Shown here: positions 9,933-19,138 of the stretch, piece after piece | Numbering within the stretch: the first letter of the stretch is position 1 | Layout: every line of letters begins with the position of its first letter | Assembly (NCBI RefSeq): GCF_914484835.1 | Contig: NZ_CAJZAR010000032.1 | Coordinates: 126,364-190,363 of the forward strand | Source of the DNA: Paraburkholderia tropica | GTDB lineage: Bacteria > Pseudomonadota > Gammaproteobacteria > Burkholderiales > Burkholderiaceae | Direction of reading: 5' to 3' | DNA length: 64,000 bases | Program-made: the position numbers and the translations under genes | Notes under the pieces: generated by a model | Database searches by the model: none | What the model saw: the letters and a program-made list of their open reading frames with translations, nothing else | Told to the model about the DNA's origin: nothing

Positions 9933-11609
9933 ATGGCGTTTGAATTCTTCAAGGGCGGGCGGCCCCTCAACCGCGCCTCGGCGTTACGCGATGCCATCGC
10001 GGGCGTGCAGCTCGCGTCGATGAACGTGCCGCAACTGCTCGGCTATGCGCGCATCGCGGGCATGCCGGCCGTCACCGGCCTCTACACGGGCTTTCTGCCG
10101 CTGATCGCCTTCGCGCTGTTCGGCGCGTCGCGACATCTCGTCGTCGCCGCCGACTCGGCCACGGCGACCCTCTTCGCGAGCAAGCTCTCAACCATGGCCA
10201 CGCCGTCGAGCGCCGAATACGTCGCGCTCGCGGGCATGACGGCGCTGCTTACGGCGTTCATGCTGCTGATCGCGCGCGTGTTCAAACTCGGCTTTCTCGC
10301 GGACTTTCTCTCGCGTACCGTGCTGGTCGGTTTTCTCACGGGCGTGGGCGTGCAGGTGGGCGTGGCGATGCTCGGCGACATGCTCGGCGTGCCGGTCACT
10401 TCTCGGCGCACGGTCCTGCAGATCAAGCAGATCGTGCTGCAATTGCCGCTGATTCATTGGGGCACGCTAGCGATCGCTGCGCTCGTGGTCGCGGCGATTC
10501 TCGTGTTCAAGCGCGTGCGGCCGCGCTGGCCGGTGCCGCTCGTCGCGGTGATCGGCGGCATCGTGGCGAGCGCGCTGTTCAACTTCCAGGGCCACGGCGT
10601 CGCCGTGATCGGGCCGGTGGAAGGGGGCTTGCCCCATATCGCGTTTCCGGGCGTCGGCTGGTTTCAGATGATCGACCTGTTGCAGGTCGCGGCCTCGTGC
10701 TTCGTCATCATCGTCGCGCAGAGCGCCGCCACGAGCCGCGCGTTCGCCGAAAAATACGGCGAGCGCGTGGACGAAGACGCGAATCTGCTCGGCCTCGCCG
10801 CCGCCAATGCCGCTGCGTCGATGAGCGGCGCATTCGTGGTGAACGGCAGTCTTACGCAAACCGCGATGGCCGATCAGGCCGGCGCGCGCAGCCAGTTCGC
10901 GCAGATCGTGTTCGCCGGCGTGGTGGTGGTCGTGCTGCTGTTTTTGAGCCGATGGCTCCAGTATCTGCCGCATTGCGTACTGGCCGCGATCGTCTTCACC
11001 ATCGCCGTCGGGCTCGTTCATATCGGACAACTGATCGATATTCGCAAGGAAAGTCCCGGCGAATTCGGGCTCGCGGTAACGACGGCCGTCGCGGTGGTGG
11101 TGATCGGCGTGGAGAACGGCATTTTGATCGCCATCGGGCTCTCGCTGCTGCGTCATGTGCGCCACAGCTATCGTCCGCACACGATGGTGCTGGTGCCGAA
11201 CGAGGCGGGCCGCTGGATGCCGGTGCCGTCTCACGCGGGCCTGCAAACCGAGCCCGGCCTGATCGTTTTTCGCTTCGGCGCAGACCTTTTCTATGCCAAC
11301 GACCATCTTTTCGTCGATGAAGTGAGGCGCCTGGTCGACGGCGCGCCTGAGCCCGTGCGCTGGTTCGTGGTCGATGCCTCGGCGATCACCGATCTCGACT
11401 ACTCGGCAGGTCGTTCGGTCAACGAACTATGCGAAGCGCTGCGCGAAAGCGGCGTCAAAGTGATCTTCGGCCGTGTCAACCGCTATCTGCGTTCGGACAT
11501 GGACCGCCACGGCATCACGCCCGTGGTCGGCGCCGGGAATCTCTACACCACCTTGCACGAGGCGCTCGCCGCCGTGCATCCCGATCTCGGCGTGCACGCC
11601 GACGCGTGA
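9933..11609 (+). CDS. SulP (SLC26) family anion transporter with STAS domain
   Basis: A 558-residue inner-membrane carrier. Residues about 15-410 hold 10 or more hydrophobic helices with the SulP opening AIAGVQLASMNVPQLLGYARIAG. The C-terminal cytoplasmic STAS domain (about 430-545) contains VVDASAITDLDYSA, the usual regulatory loop. Sulfate is the textbook substrate, but SulP members also move bicarbonate, C4-dicarboxylates or molybdate. No sulfur or carbonic anhydrase gene is adjacent, so the substrate is undecided. It is monocistronic by position; the 220 bases between the upstream terminator and ATG 9933 must hold its promoter. Confidence 0.93.
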   Translation: MAFEFFKGGRPLNRASALRDAIAGVQLASMNVPQLLGYARIAGMPAVTGLYTGFLPLIAFALFGASRHLVVAADSATATLFASKLSTMATPSSAEYVALAGMTALLTAFMLLIARVFKLGFLADFLSRTVLVGFLTGVGVQVGVAMLGDMLGVPVTSRRTVLQIKQIVLQLPLIHWGTLAIAALVVAAILVFKRVRPRWPVPLVAVIGGIVASALFNFQGHGVAVIGPVEGGLPHIAFPGVGWFQMIDLLQVAASCFVIIVAQSAATSRAFAEKYGERVDEDANLLGLAAANAAASMSGAFVVNGSLTQTAMADQAGARSQFAQIVFAGVVVVVLLFLSRWLQYLPHCVLAAIVFTIAVGLVHIGQLIDIRKESPGEFGLAVTTAVAVVVIGVENGILIAIGLSLLRHVRHSYRPHTMVLVPNEAGRWMPVPSHAGLQTEPGLIVFRFGADLFYANDHLFVDEVRRLVDGAPEPVRWFVVDASAITDLDYSAGRSVNELCEALRESGVKVIFGRVNRYLRSDMDRHGITPVVGAGNLYTTLHEALAAVHPDLGVHADA

Positions 11610-11643
11610 CGCCGCGCATCGCGCTCCATCCTTCCTGGCAGGG

Positions 11644-11668
11644 CGGCGCGGACCGATAATCCGCGCCG
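11644..11668 (+). terminator. Hairpin downstream of the SulP gene (weak terminator candidate)
   Basis: Perfect 9-bp stem CGGCGCGGA / TCCGCGCCG with loop CCGATAA, 35 bases after the stop codon. There is no T-tract, so it may be an RNA 3'-end stabiliser rather than an intrinsic terminator. Confidence 0.4.
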
Positions 11669-11700
11669 AATGCACCGCTGAATGCACCGCCGAATGCCCC
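11668..11700. repeat. Three tandem 12-bp units
   Basis: GAATGCACCGCT, GAATGCACCGCC and a partial GAATGCCCCC lie head to tail immediately after the hairpin. Function unknown. Confidence 0.6.
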
Positions 11701-11830
11701 CGGACACTCGCCAAGTAGTGAAAATCCAAAATCCGGTGCGCATAACCTACACAGGAACTACTTAAAAACGTCCAGAAAAACCCTGATTTACCGCGGGAAT
11801 TAGCGGCTGATATCGTGCGCCTCAAGCGCT

Positions 11831-11846
11831 GTGGAAGCGCTTCCAC
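11831..11846. promoter_or_regulatory. LacI-family operator before the beta-glucosidase gene
   Basis: Perfect 16-bp palindrome GTGGAAGCGCTTCCAC with the central CG typical of LacI-family sites. It is close to the TGGGAGCGCTCCCA operator of actinobacterial cellobiose repressors (CebR/CelR). It lies 56 bases before the beta-glucosidase start, where a repressor would block transcription. The probable binder is the LacI regulator encoded at 17922-18929. Confidence 0.8.
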
Positions 11847-11902
11847 CCAATCACTCGCCGGCACCCGCATTGCCCGGTTCCGACCCTCGCGCAGGAGCTT
11901 TC

Positions 11903-13300
11903 GTGACACACGATTCGCCACAATCCGCCTCGGCCATTCTCGAAGACGACGCCTTCACGCCGTCGCCCGATTCCGCGCTCTGGCGCCGCGACTTTCTGCT
12001 GGGCGCGGCCACCGCGTCGTATCAGATCGAAGGCGCCGCGACCGAGGACGGCCGTCTGCCGTCGATCTGGGACACCTTCAGCGCCACGCCGGGCAAGGTG
12101 CTCGCGGGCGACACGGGCGCCGTGGCCTGCGATCACTACCATCGCTGGCAAGGCGACCTCGATCTGCTCGGAGACCTCAATTTCGAAGCCTATCGCTTCT
12201 CGATCGCCTGGCCGCGCGTGATGGATGCGTCGGGCCGCCCGAACGCCAAGGGCATCGCATTCTACAAGCGTCTGCTCGAGCGCCTGAAAGAGAAGGGCAT
12301 CCAGACCTACGCGACGCTCTATCACTGGGATCTGCCGCAGCATCTCGAAGACCGCGGCGGCTGGCTCAATCGCGACACGGCCTATCGTTTCGCCGATTAC
12401 GCCGATCTCATGAGCCGCGAGCTGTCCGGTCTCGTCGACGCGTGGATGACGCTCAACGAGCCGTGGTGCTCGGCCTATCTCGGCTACGGCAACGGCCACC
12501 ACGCGCCCGGCCTCGCGAGCCCGCGCTATCCGACCCAGGCGATGCACCATCTGCTGCTCGGTCACGGCATGGCGATTCCGGTGCTGCGCGCGAACGATCC
12601 GAAGTCGGCGAAGGGCATCGTCGCGAACGTGGGACGCGGCACGCCGAACTCCGATTCGGAAGCCGACATCACGGCCGCGCGCCGCTTCGAAGTCCAGCAC
12701 AACGCGTGGATTCTCGACCCGCTGCTCAAGGGCGAATACCCGGCGGAACTGTTCGAACTGTGGCCGCACACCGAGCCGCTCGTGCTCGACGGCGACCTGG
12801 AGACGATTGCCGCGCCGCTCGACTTCCTCGGCATCAACTACTATTTCCGCACCAACGTAAAGAGCGATGGCGCGCACGGTTTCACCGAAGTGCCGCTGCC
12901 CGACGTCGAGCGCACGCAGATGGGCTGGGAAGTGCATCCCGACGGCCTGCGCGATCTGCTGATCGGCTTCAATCGCACGTATGAAAACCTGCCGCCGATC
13001 TACATCACCGAAAACGGCATGGCCTCCGACGACGACGTGATCGACGGCGAAGTGGTCGACACGCAACGCATCGCTTTCCTCAAGCGCCATCTGGCCGCCG
13101 TGGATGCGGCGATCAAGGCGGGCGTGAACGTGCGCGGCTATTTCGTCTGGTCGCTGCTCGACAACTTCGAATGGGCGTTCGGCTATGAGCGGCGCTTCGG
13201 CGTCGTGCATGTGGACTACGACACGCAGCAGCGCACCAAAAAACGCAGCGCGGAACTGATCGCGCGCTTCATCGCGGAACGCAACGCGCGCGGCGCCTGA
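11903..13300 (+). CDS. GH1 beta-glucosidase
   Basis: A 465-residue glycoside hydrolase family 1 enzyme that releases glucose from cellobiose or aryl-beta-glucosides. It has no signal peptide, so it is cytosolic. The family N-terminal signature FLLGAATASYQIEG is present, as are the acid/base TLNEPW (Glu186) and the nucleophile YITENG (Glu370). GTG 11903 is chosen because CAGGAG lies 5 bases upstream. A more upstream GTG at 11831 falls inside the operator and is rejected. It leads a sugar cluster with an ABC importer and a LacI regulator, which suggests import of intact disaccharide followed by internal hydrolysis. Confidence 0.95.
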   Translation: MTHDSPQSASAILEDDAFTPSPDSALWRRDFLLGAATASYQIEGAATEDGRLPSIWDTFSATPGKVLAGDTGAVACDHYHRWQGDLDLLGDLNFEAYRFSIAWPRVMDASGRPNAKGIAFYKRLLERLKEKGIQTYATLYHWDLPQHLEDRGGWLNRDTAYRFADYADLMSRELSGLVDAWMTLNEPWCSAYLGYGNGHHAPGLASPRYPTQAMHHLLLGHGMAIPVLRANDPKSAKGIVANVGRGTPNSDSEADITAARRFEVQHNAWILDPLLKGEYPAELFELWPHTEPLVLDGDLETIAAPLDFLGINYYFRTNVKSDGAHGFTEVPLPDVERTQMGWEVHPDGLRDLLIGFNRTYENLPPIYITENGMASDDDVIDGEVVDTQRIAFLKRHLAAVDAAIKAGVNVRGYFVWSLLDNFEWAFGYERRFGVVHVDYDTQQRTKKRSAELIARFIAERNARGA

Positions 13301-13317
13301 TACCGCGTCCACGCAAC

Positions 13318-13372
13318 ATCGATTTATCGATTTCCTCCACGCGAAATCGAAAACAAGAACGGTAGTTACCGT
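13318..13372. promoter_or_regulatory. Two small dyads upstream of the sugar ABC operon
   Basis: ATCGAT-TT-ATCGAT (13318-13331) and ACGGTA-GT-TACCGT (13359-13372) lie in the 219-base gap before the binding-protein gene. They differ from the operator at 11831, so the transporter may have its own control or be read through from the beta-glucosidase. Significance uncertain. Confidence 0.3.
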
Positions 13373-13519
13373 AATTGCCGTACCGGCTGCGCGCCGTGAG
13401 AATGCGCGACAGGGGAAAGTTGCACCAAAGCAGGATCGCGTGCGCGCAGCCACCCGCATCATCGCCAAGTTTGACTTCATCGACCAGCAGAGAAAACCGG
13501 AACAACCGGAGGAGACGCA

Positions 13520-14761
13520 ATGAAGCAAAACGCACCCGTCCTGCGCGGCATCGCCGCCGCGCTGGCATTGGCCGGGGCTGTCGCGGCGCATGCCGCCGAC
13601 GCACCGCTCAAGGCCAATGTGATTCACTGGTGGACCTCGGGCGGCGAATCGGCCGCCATCAAGCAGTTCGCGCAAGCCTACGACCAGGCGGGCGGCCAGT
13701 GGGTCGACAACGCGATCGCGGGCGCCGACCAGGCGCGCGCCACGGCGATCAACCGCATCGTCGGCGGCGATCCGCCCACGGCGGCGCAGTTCAACACCTC
13801 GAAGCAGTTCCACGACCTCATTGACCAGGGACTCCTGAACAATGTCGACGCGGTCGCGGCCAAGGAGAACTGGAACGGCATCCTGCCCGACTCGATTCTC
13901 AACCAGATCAAGGTGAACGGGCACTTCTACGCGGCGCCCGTGGACATCCACATGCAGGACTGGTTCTTCTACTCGAAGCCGGCGTTCGCGAAAGCGGGCA
14001 TCGCTGCCGAGCCGAAGAGTCTGGACGAACTGTTCGCCGATCTCGACAAGCTCAAGAAAGCCGGCGTGATTCCGCTCGCGCTGGGCGGCCAGGCGTGGCA
14101 GGAGAAGATCACGTTCGACGCGATTTTCGCCGACATGGACCGCAACCTGTACATGAAGGTCTATCGCGACCGCGACGCGAACGCCGTCAATTCGCCCGCG
14201 TTCAAGAACGTGCTCGCGACCTTCAAGCGTCTGCATGGCTACGTCGATCCGGGCTCGCCGGGCCGCAACTGGAACGACGCCACGGCGCTGGTGATTTCGG
14301 GCAAGGCCGGCATGCAGATCATGGGCGACTGGGCTAAGGGCGAATTCTCGAACGCGAAGCAGGTCGCGGGCAAGGACTTCGGCTGCTTCCCGGGCTTCGC
14401 GAATTCGCCGTACATGATCGCGGGCGACGCCTTCGTGTTCCCGAAGACCGACAACCCGCAGTCCGTGAAGGCGCAGCAACTGCTCGCCAGCGTGATGACC
14501 TCGCCCACGGCGCAGGTCGCGTTCAGCGAGAAGAAGGGTTCGATTCCGATCCGTCTCGACGTCGATACGTCGAATTTCGATCTGTGCGCGAAGCAGGGCA
14601 TGGCGATCATGAAGGACAAGGCGCGCCAGTTGCCGAATCCCGAAATGCTGATCCCGCCTGACGTGCAGGGCTCGCTCCAGGACGTGATCACGAACTTCTG
14701 GAACAAGGACCAGTCGGTCGAGGACGCCCAGAAGGCGTTCGCGTCGGCGATCAAGAGCTGA
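13520..14761 (+). CDS. Sugar ABC transporter, periplasmic substrate-binding protein
   Basis: A 413-residue extracellular solute-binding protein of the CUT1 type. The N-terminal signal peptide ends near residue 25 (AAHAADAP), so the mature protein is periplasmic. The opening VIHWWTSGGESAAIKQFA and DIHMQDWFFYSK resemble GtsA-type glucose/mannose-binding proteins of pseudomonads. ATG 13520 follows CGGAGGAG. It lies 7 bases before the first permease gene. Glucose or a beta-glucoside is the likely ligand given the neighbouring beta-glucosidase; the sequence alone does not decide. Confidence 0.93.
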   Translation: MKQNAPVLRGIAAALALAGAVAAHAADAPLKANVIHWWTSGGESAAIKQFAQAYDQAGGQWVDNAIAGADQARATAINRIVGGDPPTAAQFNTSKQFHDLIDQGLLNNVDAVAAKENWNGILPDSILNQIKVNGHFYAAPVDIHMQDWFFYSKPAFAKAGIAAEPKSLDELFADLDKLKKAGVIPLALGGQAWQEKITFDAIFADMDRNLYMKVYRDRDANAVNSPAFKNVLATFKRLHGYVDPGSPGRNWNDATALVISGKAGMQIMGDWAKGEFSNAKQVAGKDFGCFPGFANSPYMIAGDAFVFPKTDNPQSVKAQQLLASVMTSPTAQVAFSEKKGSIPIRLDVDTSNFDLCAKQGMAIMKDKARQLPNPEMLIPPDVQGSLQDVITNFWNKDQSVEDAQKAFASAIKS

Positions 14762-14768
14762 GAGGCTT

Positions 14769-15704
14769 ATGTACGCGCTCAAGCTGGATCAGGCTAAACG
14801 GCAGGCGCGTGCAGCGCGCCCCATGCGGCGGCGGCTGTCGCTCGCCGCATGGATCGCGCTGCTGCCCATGGCGGTCACCGTCGTGTTCGCGTATCTCGGC
14901 ACGATGCTGTGGACCGCGCGCGTGTCGGTGAGCTATTCGCGCTCGCTGCCGACGAACACCTTCGCGGGCATCACGCAATACGTGCGGCTGTTCGAAACCG
15001 AACGCTGGATCGTCTCGCTGCAAAACCTCGCGATCTACGGCGTGTGTTTCGTCGTGGCGTGTCTCGTGATCGGTTTGCTGCTGGCGATCTTCATCGATCA
15101 GCGCGTGGCCGCCGAAGGCGCGCTGCGCACGATCTTTCTCTATCCGTATGCGATGTCGTTCGTCGCGACCGGTCTCGTCTGGCAGTGGATCCTGAACCCG
15201 GAACTCGGCGTGCAGGCCGTGCTGCGGCACATGGGCTTCACGCACGCGCATTTCGACTGGATCGTCTCGCAGCAATTCGTGATCTACACGCTCGTGATCG
15301 CCACCGTCTGGCAGGCCTCGGGGCTCGTGATGGCGCTGATGCTCTCGGGCCTGCGCAGCATCGACGAGGAGATCTGGAAGGCCGCGCGGCTCGACGGCAT
15401 TCCGCGCTGGCGCGTCTACGCGAGCATCGTCGTGCCGATGCTGAAGACCTCGATGTCGACCGCCTTCGTGCTGCTGTTCGTGATGGTGGTGAAGCTCTAC
15501 GACGCCGTCGTGGCGATGACGCAAGGCGGTCCCGGCACCGCCAGCGAAGTGCCCGGCAAATTCGTCATGGATTATCTGTTCAACCGCGCGAATATCGGGC
15601 TCGCCTCGGCCGCCTCGATCGTGCTGCTCGCCACCGTGCTCGCGATTCTCGCGCCGGTTCTGTACGCGAAAAGCCGCGCGGCACGTAAAGGAGAACGAGC
15701 ATGA
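14769..15704 (+). CDS. Sugar ABC transporter permease (MalF/GtsB type)
   Basis: A 311-residue inner-membrane permease with six predicted helices. The EAA loop EEIWKAARLDGIPRWRVY contacts the ATPase. The N-terminal Arg-rich tail before the first helix is usual for this subfamily. Its stop overlaps the next start by four bases (ATGA), indicating translational coupling with the second permease. Confidence 0.93.
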   Translation: MYALKLDQAKRQARAARPMRRRLSLAAWIALLPMAVTVVFAYLGTMLWTARVSVSYSRSLPTNTFAGITQYVRLFETERWIVSLQNLAIYGVCFVVACLVIGLLLAIFIDQRVAAEGALRTIFLYPYAMSFVATGLVWQWILNPELGVQAVLRHMGFTHAHFDWIVSQQFVIYTLVIATVWQASGLVMALMLSGLRSIDEEIWKAARLDGIPRWRVYASIVVPMLKTSMSTAFVLLFVMVVKLYDAVVAMTQGGPGTASEVPGKFVMDYLFNRANIGLASAASIVLLATVLAILAPVLYAKSRAARKGERA

Positions 15705-16639
15705 GCGCGCCGCTGACCGAACCGTCGGGCGCCATTCCGCACATCGCGCGCCGCGCCCCGGGTGCCTCGAAAGGCAAGCCGAAGCGCAGCCGCTTCACGC
15801 CCGCGCGGCTCGGCGTGTATGGCTTTCTGATCATCGCCGCGCTGTTTTTTCTGCTGCCGCTCTACGTGATGCTCGTGACCTCGGTGAAGCCGATGGACGA
15901 AATCCGCATGGGCCATCTGCTCGCGCTGCCGCATCACCTCACGTTCGCGCCGTGGCAGGACGCGTGGGCCTCGGCCTGCACGGGGCTCGAATGCGCGGGC
16001 ATTCGCGTGGGTTTCTGGAACTCGGTGCGCATCGTGGTGCCGAGCACGATCATCTCGATCGCCGTCGGCGCCGTGAACGGTTACGCGCTCTCGTTCTGGA
16101 AGCCACGCGGCGCGGGCGTGCTGTTCGCCGTGCTGCTCGCGGGCGCGTTCATTCCGGTGCAGGTGATGGTGTATCCGCTCGTGCGCGTGCTCGCCACGGT
16201 GCATCTGTTCAGCTCGCTGCCCGGCATCGTGCTGATCCACACCGTGTTCGGCATGCCGGTGATGACGCTGCTGTTCCGCAACTACTACGTGTCGCTGCCG
16301 CAGGAGTTGTTCAAGGCGGCGCGCATCGACGGCGGCGGCTTCTGGCGCATCTTCATGCAGCTCATGTTGCCGATGTCGGTGCCCATCATCGTGGTCGCGA
16401 TCATCATGCAGGTCACGGGCATCTGGAACGACTACATTCTCGGCCTCGTGTTCGCAGGCACGAAGAACCTGCCGATGACGGTGCAACTGAACAACATCAT
16501 CAACACCACCACGGGCGAGCGGCTCTACAACGTCAATATGGCCGCGACGATCCTGACCTCGCTGGTGCCGCTCGCGATCTATTTCGTGTCGGGGCGCTGG
16601 TTCGTGCGCGGTATCGCGTCGGGCGCGGTGAAGGGTTAA
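15701..16639 (+). CDS. Sugar ABC transporter permease (MalG/GtsC type)
   Basis: A 312-residue inner-membrane permease with six predicted helices after a basic N-terminal tail. The EAA loop is QELFKAARIDGGGFWRIF. It pairs with the preceding permease to form the membrane channel. ATG 15701 overlaps the upstream stop and is preceded by AAAGGAG. Confidence 0.93.
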   Translation: MSAPLTEPSGAIPHIARRAPGASKGKPKRSRFTPARLGVYGFLIIAALFFLLPLYVMLVTSVKPMDEIRMGHLLALPHHLTFAPWQDAWASACTGLECAGIRVGFWNSVRIVVPSTIISIAVGAVNGYALSFWKPRGAGVLFAVLLAGAFIPVQVMVYPLVRVLATVHLFSSLPGIVLIHTVFGMPVMTLLFRNYYVSLPQELFKAARIDGGGFWRIFMQLMLPMSVPIIVVAIIMQVTGIWNDYILGLVFAGTKNLPMTVQLNNIINTTTGERLYNVNMAATILTSLVPLAIYFVSGRWFVRGIASGAVKG

Positions 16640-16664
16640 AGCGGGCTAAAAGCGGAGACACACA

Positions 16665-17765
16665 ATGACGAATCTGGCAAACGTATCGGTGCGCAATCTG
16701 CGCATCGATCTCGGCGCGAACACGGTGATCGAGGACCTCGATCTCGACGTGCGCGCCGGCGAATTCGTGGTGCTGCTGGGGCCGTCGGGCTGCGGCAAAT
16801 CCACCTTGCTGCACAGCATCGCCGGGCTGATCGACGTGAGCGACGGCAGCATCGAGATCGGCGGCGAAGACATGACCTGGGCCGACCCGAAGGATCGCGG
16901 CGTGGCGCTGGTGTTCCAGTCCTACGCGCTTTATCCGACCATGAACGTCGAGCGCAACATGTCGTTCGCACTTCGAATCAATGGCACGCCGAAGCCGGAA
17001 ATCGAGCGCCGCGTGAAGCGCGCCGCCGACATGCTGCAACTCGGCCCGCTGCTCGCGCGCAAGCCCGCGCAGCTGTCGGGCGGCCAGCGTCAGCGCGTAG
17101 CGATCGGCCGTGCGCTGGTGCGCGAGGCCGACGTGTTCCTGTTCGACGAACCGCTCTCGAATCTCGACGCCAAGCTGCGCACCGAACTGCGCCGCGAGCT
17201 CAAGCAGCTGCATCAGCAACTGGGCGCGACGATGATCTACGTGACGCACGACCAGGTGGAAGCGATGACGCTCGCCACGCGCATGGCCGTGATGAAGGGC
17301 GGCGTGATCCAGCAGTTCGACACGCCCGCCGAAGTCTACGCGCGGCCCGAGAATCTGTTCGTGGCGACCTTCCTCGGCACGCCGCCGATGAACCTGCTGA
17401 AAGGCAAGCTCGAAGCCAACGAAGGCAAGCTCTGGTTCCGCGGCGCGCAGCTCGATGTCGACGTGACGAACTACGCGTTCAAGGGCGCGCCCGATCTCTC
17501 GAAACCGTGCGTGCTGGGCGTGCGGCCCGAGGACGTGCATGCCTCGCGCATCGGTGCGCCGGGCAGCGAGGACGCGCGCCAGGGCAGCGTCACACTGGTC
17601 GAGCCGATGGGCAATCATCGCGTGCTGTGGCTCGACTATCATGGCGCGCAGATCGCCTCGATCGATCAGGACAAGACGCCGCTCGCGACCGGCGCGGCGG
17701 TGCCGTTCAGCATCGACGCGGCGCATGTTTCCCTGTTCGACGAAGCGAGCGGGGCGCGGATTTGA
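16665..17765 (+). CDS. Sugar ABC transporter ATP-binding protein (MalK/UgpC type)
   Basis: A 366-residue cytosolic ATPase of the CUT1 importer. Walker A GPSGCGKST is at residues 39-47. The LSGGQRQR signature and Walker B FLFDEPLSNLDAK follow, with a D-loop and H-loop (YVTHDQVEAM). The C-terminal third is the TOBE/regulatory domain of MalK-like proteins. It follows the permease by 25 bases in the same operon. Such ATPases can serve more than one sugar transporter. Confidence 0.94.
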   Translation: MTNLANVSVRNLRIDLGANTVIEDLDLDVRAGEFVVLLGPSGCGKSTLLHSIAGLIDVSDGSIEIGGEDMTWADPKDRGVALVFQSYALYPTMNVERNMSFALRINGTPKPEIERRVKRAADMLQLGPLLARKPAQLSGGQRQRVAIGRALVREADVFLFDEPLSNLDAKLRTELRRELKQLHQQLGATMIYVTHDQVEAMTLATRMAVMKGGVIQQFDTPAEVYARPENLFVATFLGTPPMNLLKGKLEANEGKLWFRGAQLDVDVTNYAFKGAPDLSKPCVLGVRPEDVHASRIGAPGSEDARQGSVTLVEPMGNHRVLWLDYHGAQIASIDQDKTPLATGAAVPFSIDAAHVSLFDEASGARI

Positions 17766-17921
17766 GCGGCTGACCCTGGTCGGGTATTCCTCCGACCAAT
17801 GCACCAAAAAAGCACGTTCGGAAGTCAGTAAGAACGTGGTAAAAAACTGGCCGTGCTGACACAGCGCGCGACGTCGCACCAAGCTCGCGCAACGACAATA
17901 AAACCGAGGGACGTACGAGAA

Positions 17922-18929
17922 GTGGCAACCCTGAAAGACGTGGCAACGCTGGCCGGCGTGGGACTCTCCACCGCCTCGCGGGCGATTTCCGGCAAGGGCC
18001 CGGTGTCGGCCGACGCGGCGGCGCGCGTGCAGGCCGCCATCGAACAACTGAACTTCCGGCCGTCGTCGATCGGCCGGGCGATGGCGACGCAGTCGCTCGG
18101 CATCATCGGCATTTTCGTGCCGACCTTCTTCGGCTCGTACTACGGCACGATCCTCAAGGAGACCGACACCGAGCTGCGCGCGGTGCGCCGTCACGTGGTG
18201 GTGGCGACGGGCTGCGGCGAGGCTTCGCCGCGCGAGCAGGCGATCGAGGCGGTGCGCTTTCTGATCGGGCGCGATTGCGATGGCGTGGTGGTCATCAGCC
18301 ACGACCTGCACGACGAGGATCTGGGCATGCTGCACGCGCTGCATCCGCGCATGGCCTTCCTCAACCGCGCCTTCGAGCATTTCCCCGAAGCCTCGTTCTG
18401 CGCCGACCACTTTCACGGCGGCGAGCTGGCCGCGCGCACGCTGATCGAACACGGGCATCGAGAGATCGCGGCGATCGGCGGCACGGCCAGTTCATCGGAC
18501 AATCAGGCGCGTCTGGATGGTTTCTTCGCCGAACTTGCGCGCCACGGCATCGAGCGCGAACGCGTGCCGCTCATCATGTCCGACTTCTCGCCCGAGGGCG
18601 GTTACGCGGCGGCGGGACAGTTGCTCGAATCGAAGCGCCGCTTCACGGGTCTGTTCTGCGCGAACGACACGATGGCGATGTCGGCGCTCGCGCGCCTGCA
18701 ACATGCGGGTATTTCGGTGCCGCGCGACGTTTCCGTGATCGGCTACGACGATGACTATTCCGCGGCCTACATGGCGCCCGCGCTCACCTCGGTGCATATT
18801 CCGACTGCTGAACTCACGCGCAACGCCGTGCGCTGGCTGATCAACCAGTGCTATGGCACGGAGTGGGAGATCGAGCGCAGCTTCGACGTGAGCGTGACGA
18901 TGCGCGCCTCGGTGACGCACGCGCGGTAA
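17922..18929 (+). CDS. LacI family transcriptional regulator of the beta-glucoside locus
   Basis: A 335-residue repressor. The N-terminal helix-turn-helix (LKDVATLAGVGLSTASRAIS) and hinge helix are followed by a periplasmic-binding-protein-like sugar sensor domain (IIGIFVPTFFGSYYG onward, GLFCANDTMAM, VIGYDDD). GTG 17922 is chosen because LacI proteins start within a few residues of the HTH; a GTG at 17854 would add a tail of no known kind. It is probably the repressor of the site at 11831-11846, released by cellobiose, another beta-glucoside or glucose. The pairing is inferred from position and operator type. Confidence 0.92.
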   Translation: MATLKDVATLAGVGLSTASRAISGKGPVSADAAARVQAAIEQLNFRPSSIGRAMATQSLGIIGIFVPTFFGSYYGTILKETDTELRAVRRHVVVATGCGEASPREQAIEAVRFLIGRDCDGVVVISHDLHDEDLGMLHALHPRMAFLNRAFEHFPEASFCADHFHGGELAARTLIEHGHREIAAIGGTASSSDNQARLDGFFAELARHGIERERVPLIMSDFSPEGGYAAAGQLLESKRRFTGLFCANDTMAMSALARLQHAGISVPRDVSVIGYDDDYSAAYMAPALTSVHIPTAELTRNAVRWLINQCYGTEWEIERSFDVSVTMRASVTHAR

Positions 18930-19138
18930 GGCGCGCGTCAGCGGTTCTTCACGGCTGCGTGGCCAGCGCGGGCGAGGGCGATCAGCGTTCGATGCTGCGG
19001 ATGGACGGCGCGCGAGCCAGTGCGGACGGTCCATCCCCGCGTGATCGGCAAGCGCGCGGGCGATCGCAGGAATGCGGCCGAACCACGCACGAGTTCGCGT
19101 AAAATCCAGGCTTCCCTGCTTGCCTTTCATCGCCCCAC

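Noticed and set aside
11822..14782. 986-codon minus-strand open frame across the beta-glucosidase and binding-protein genes
   Set aside because: It crosses two real genes and their gap, has no recognisable domain, and arises from codon bias.
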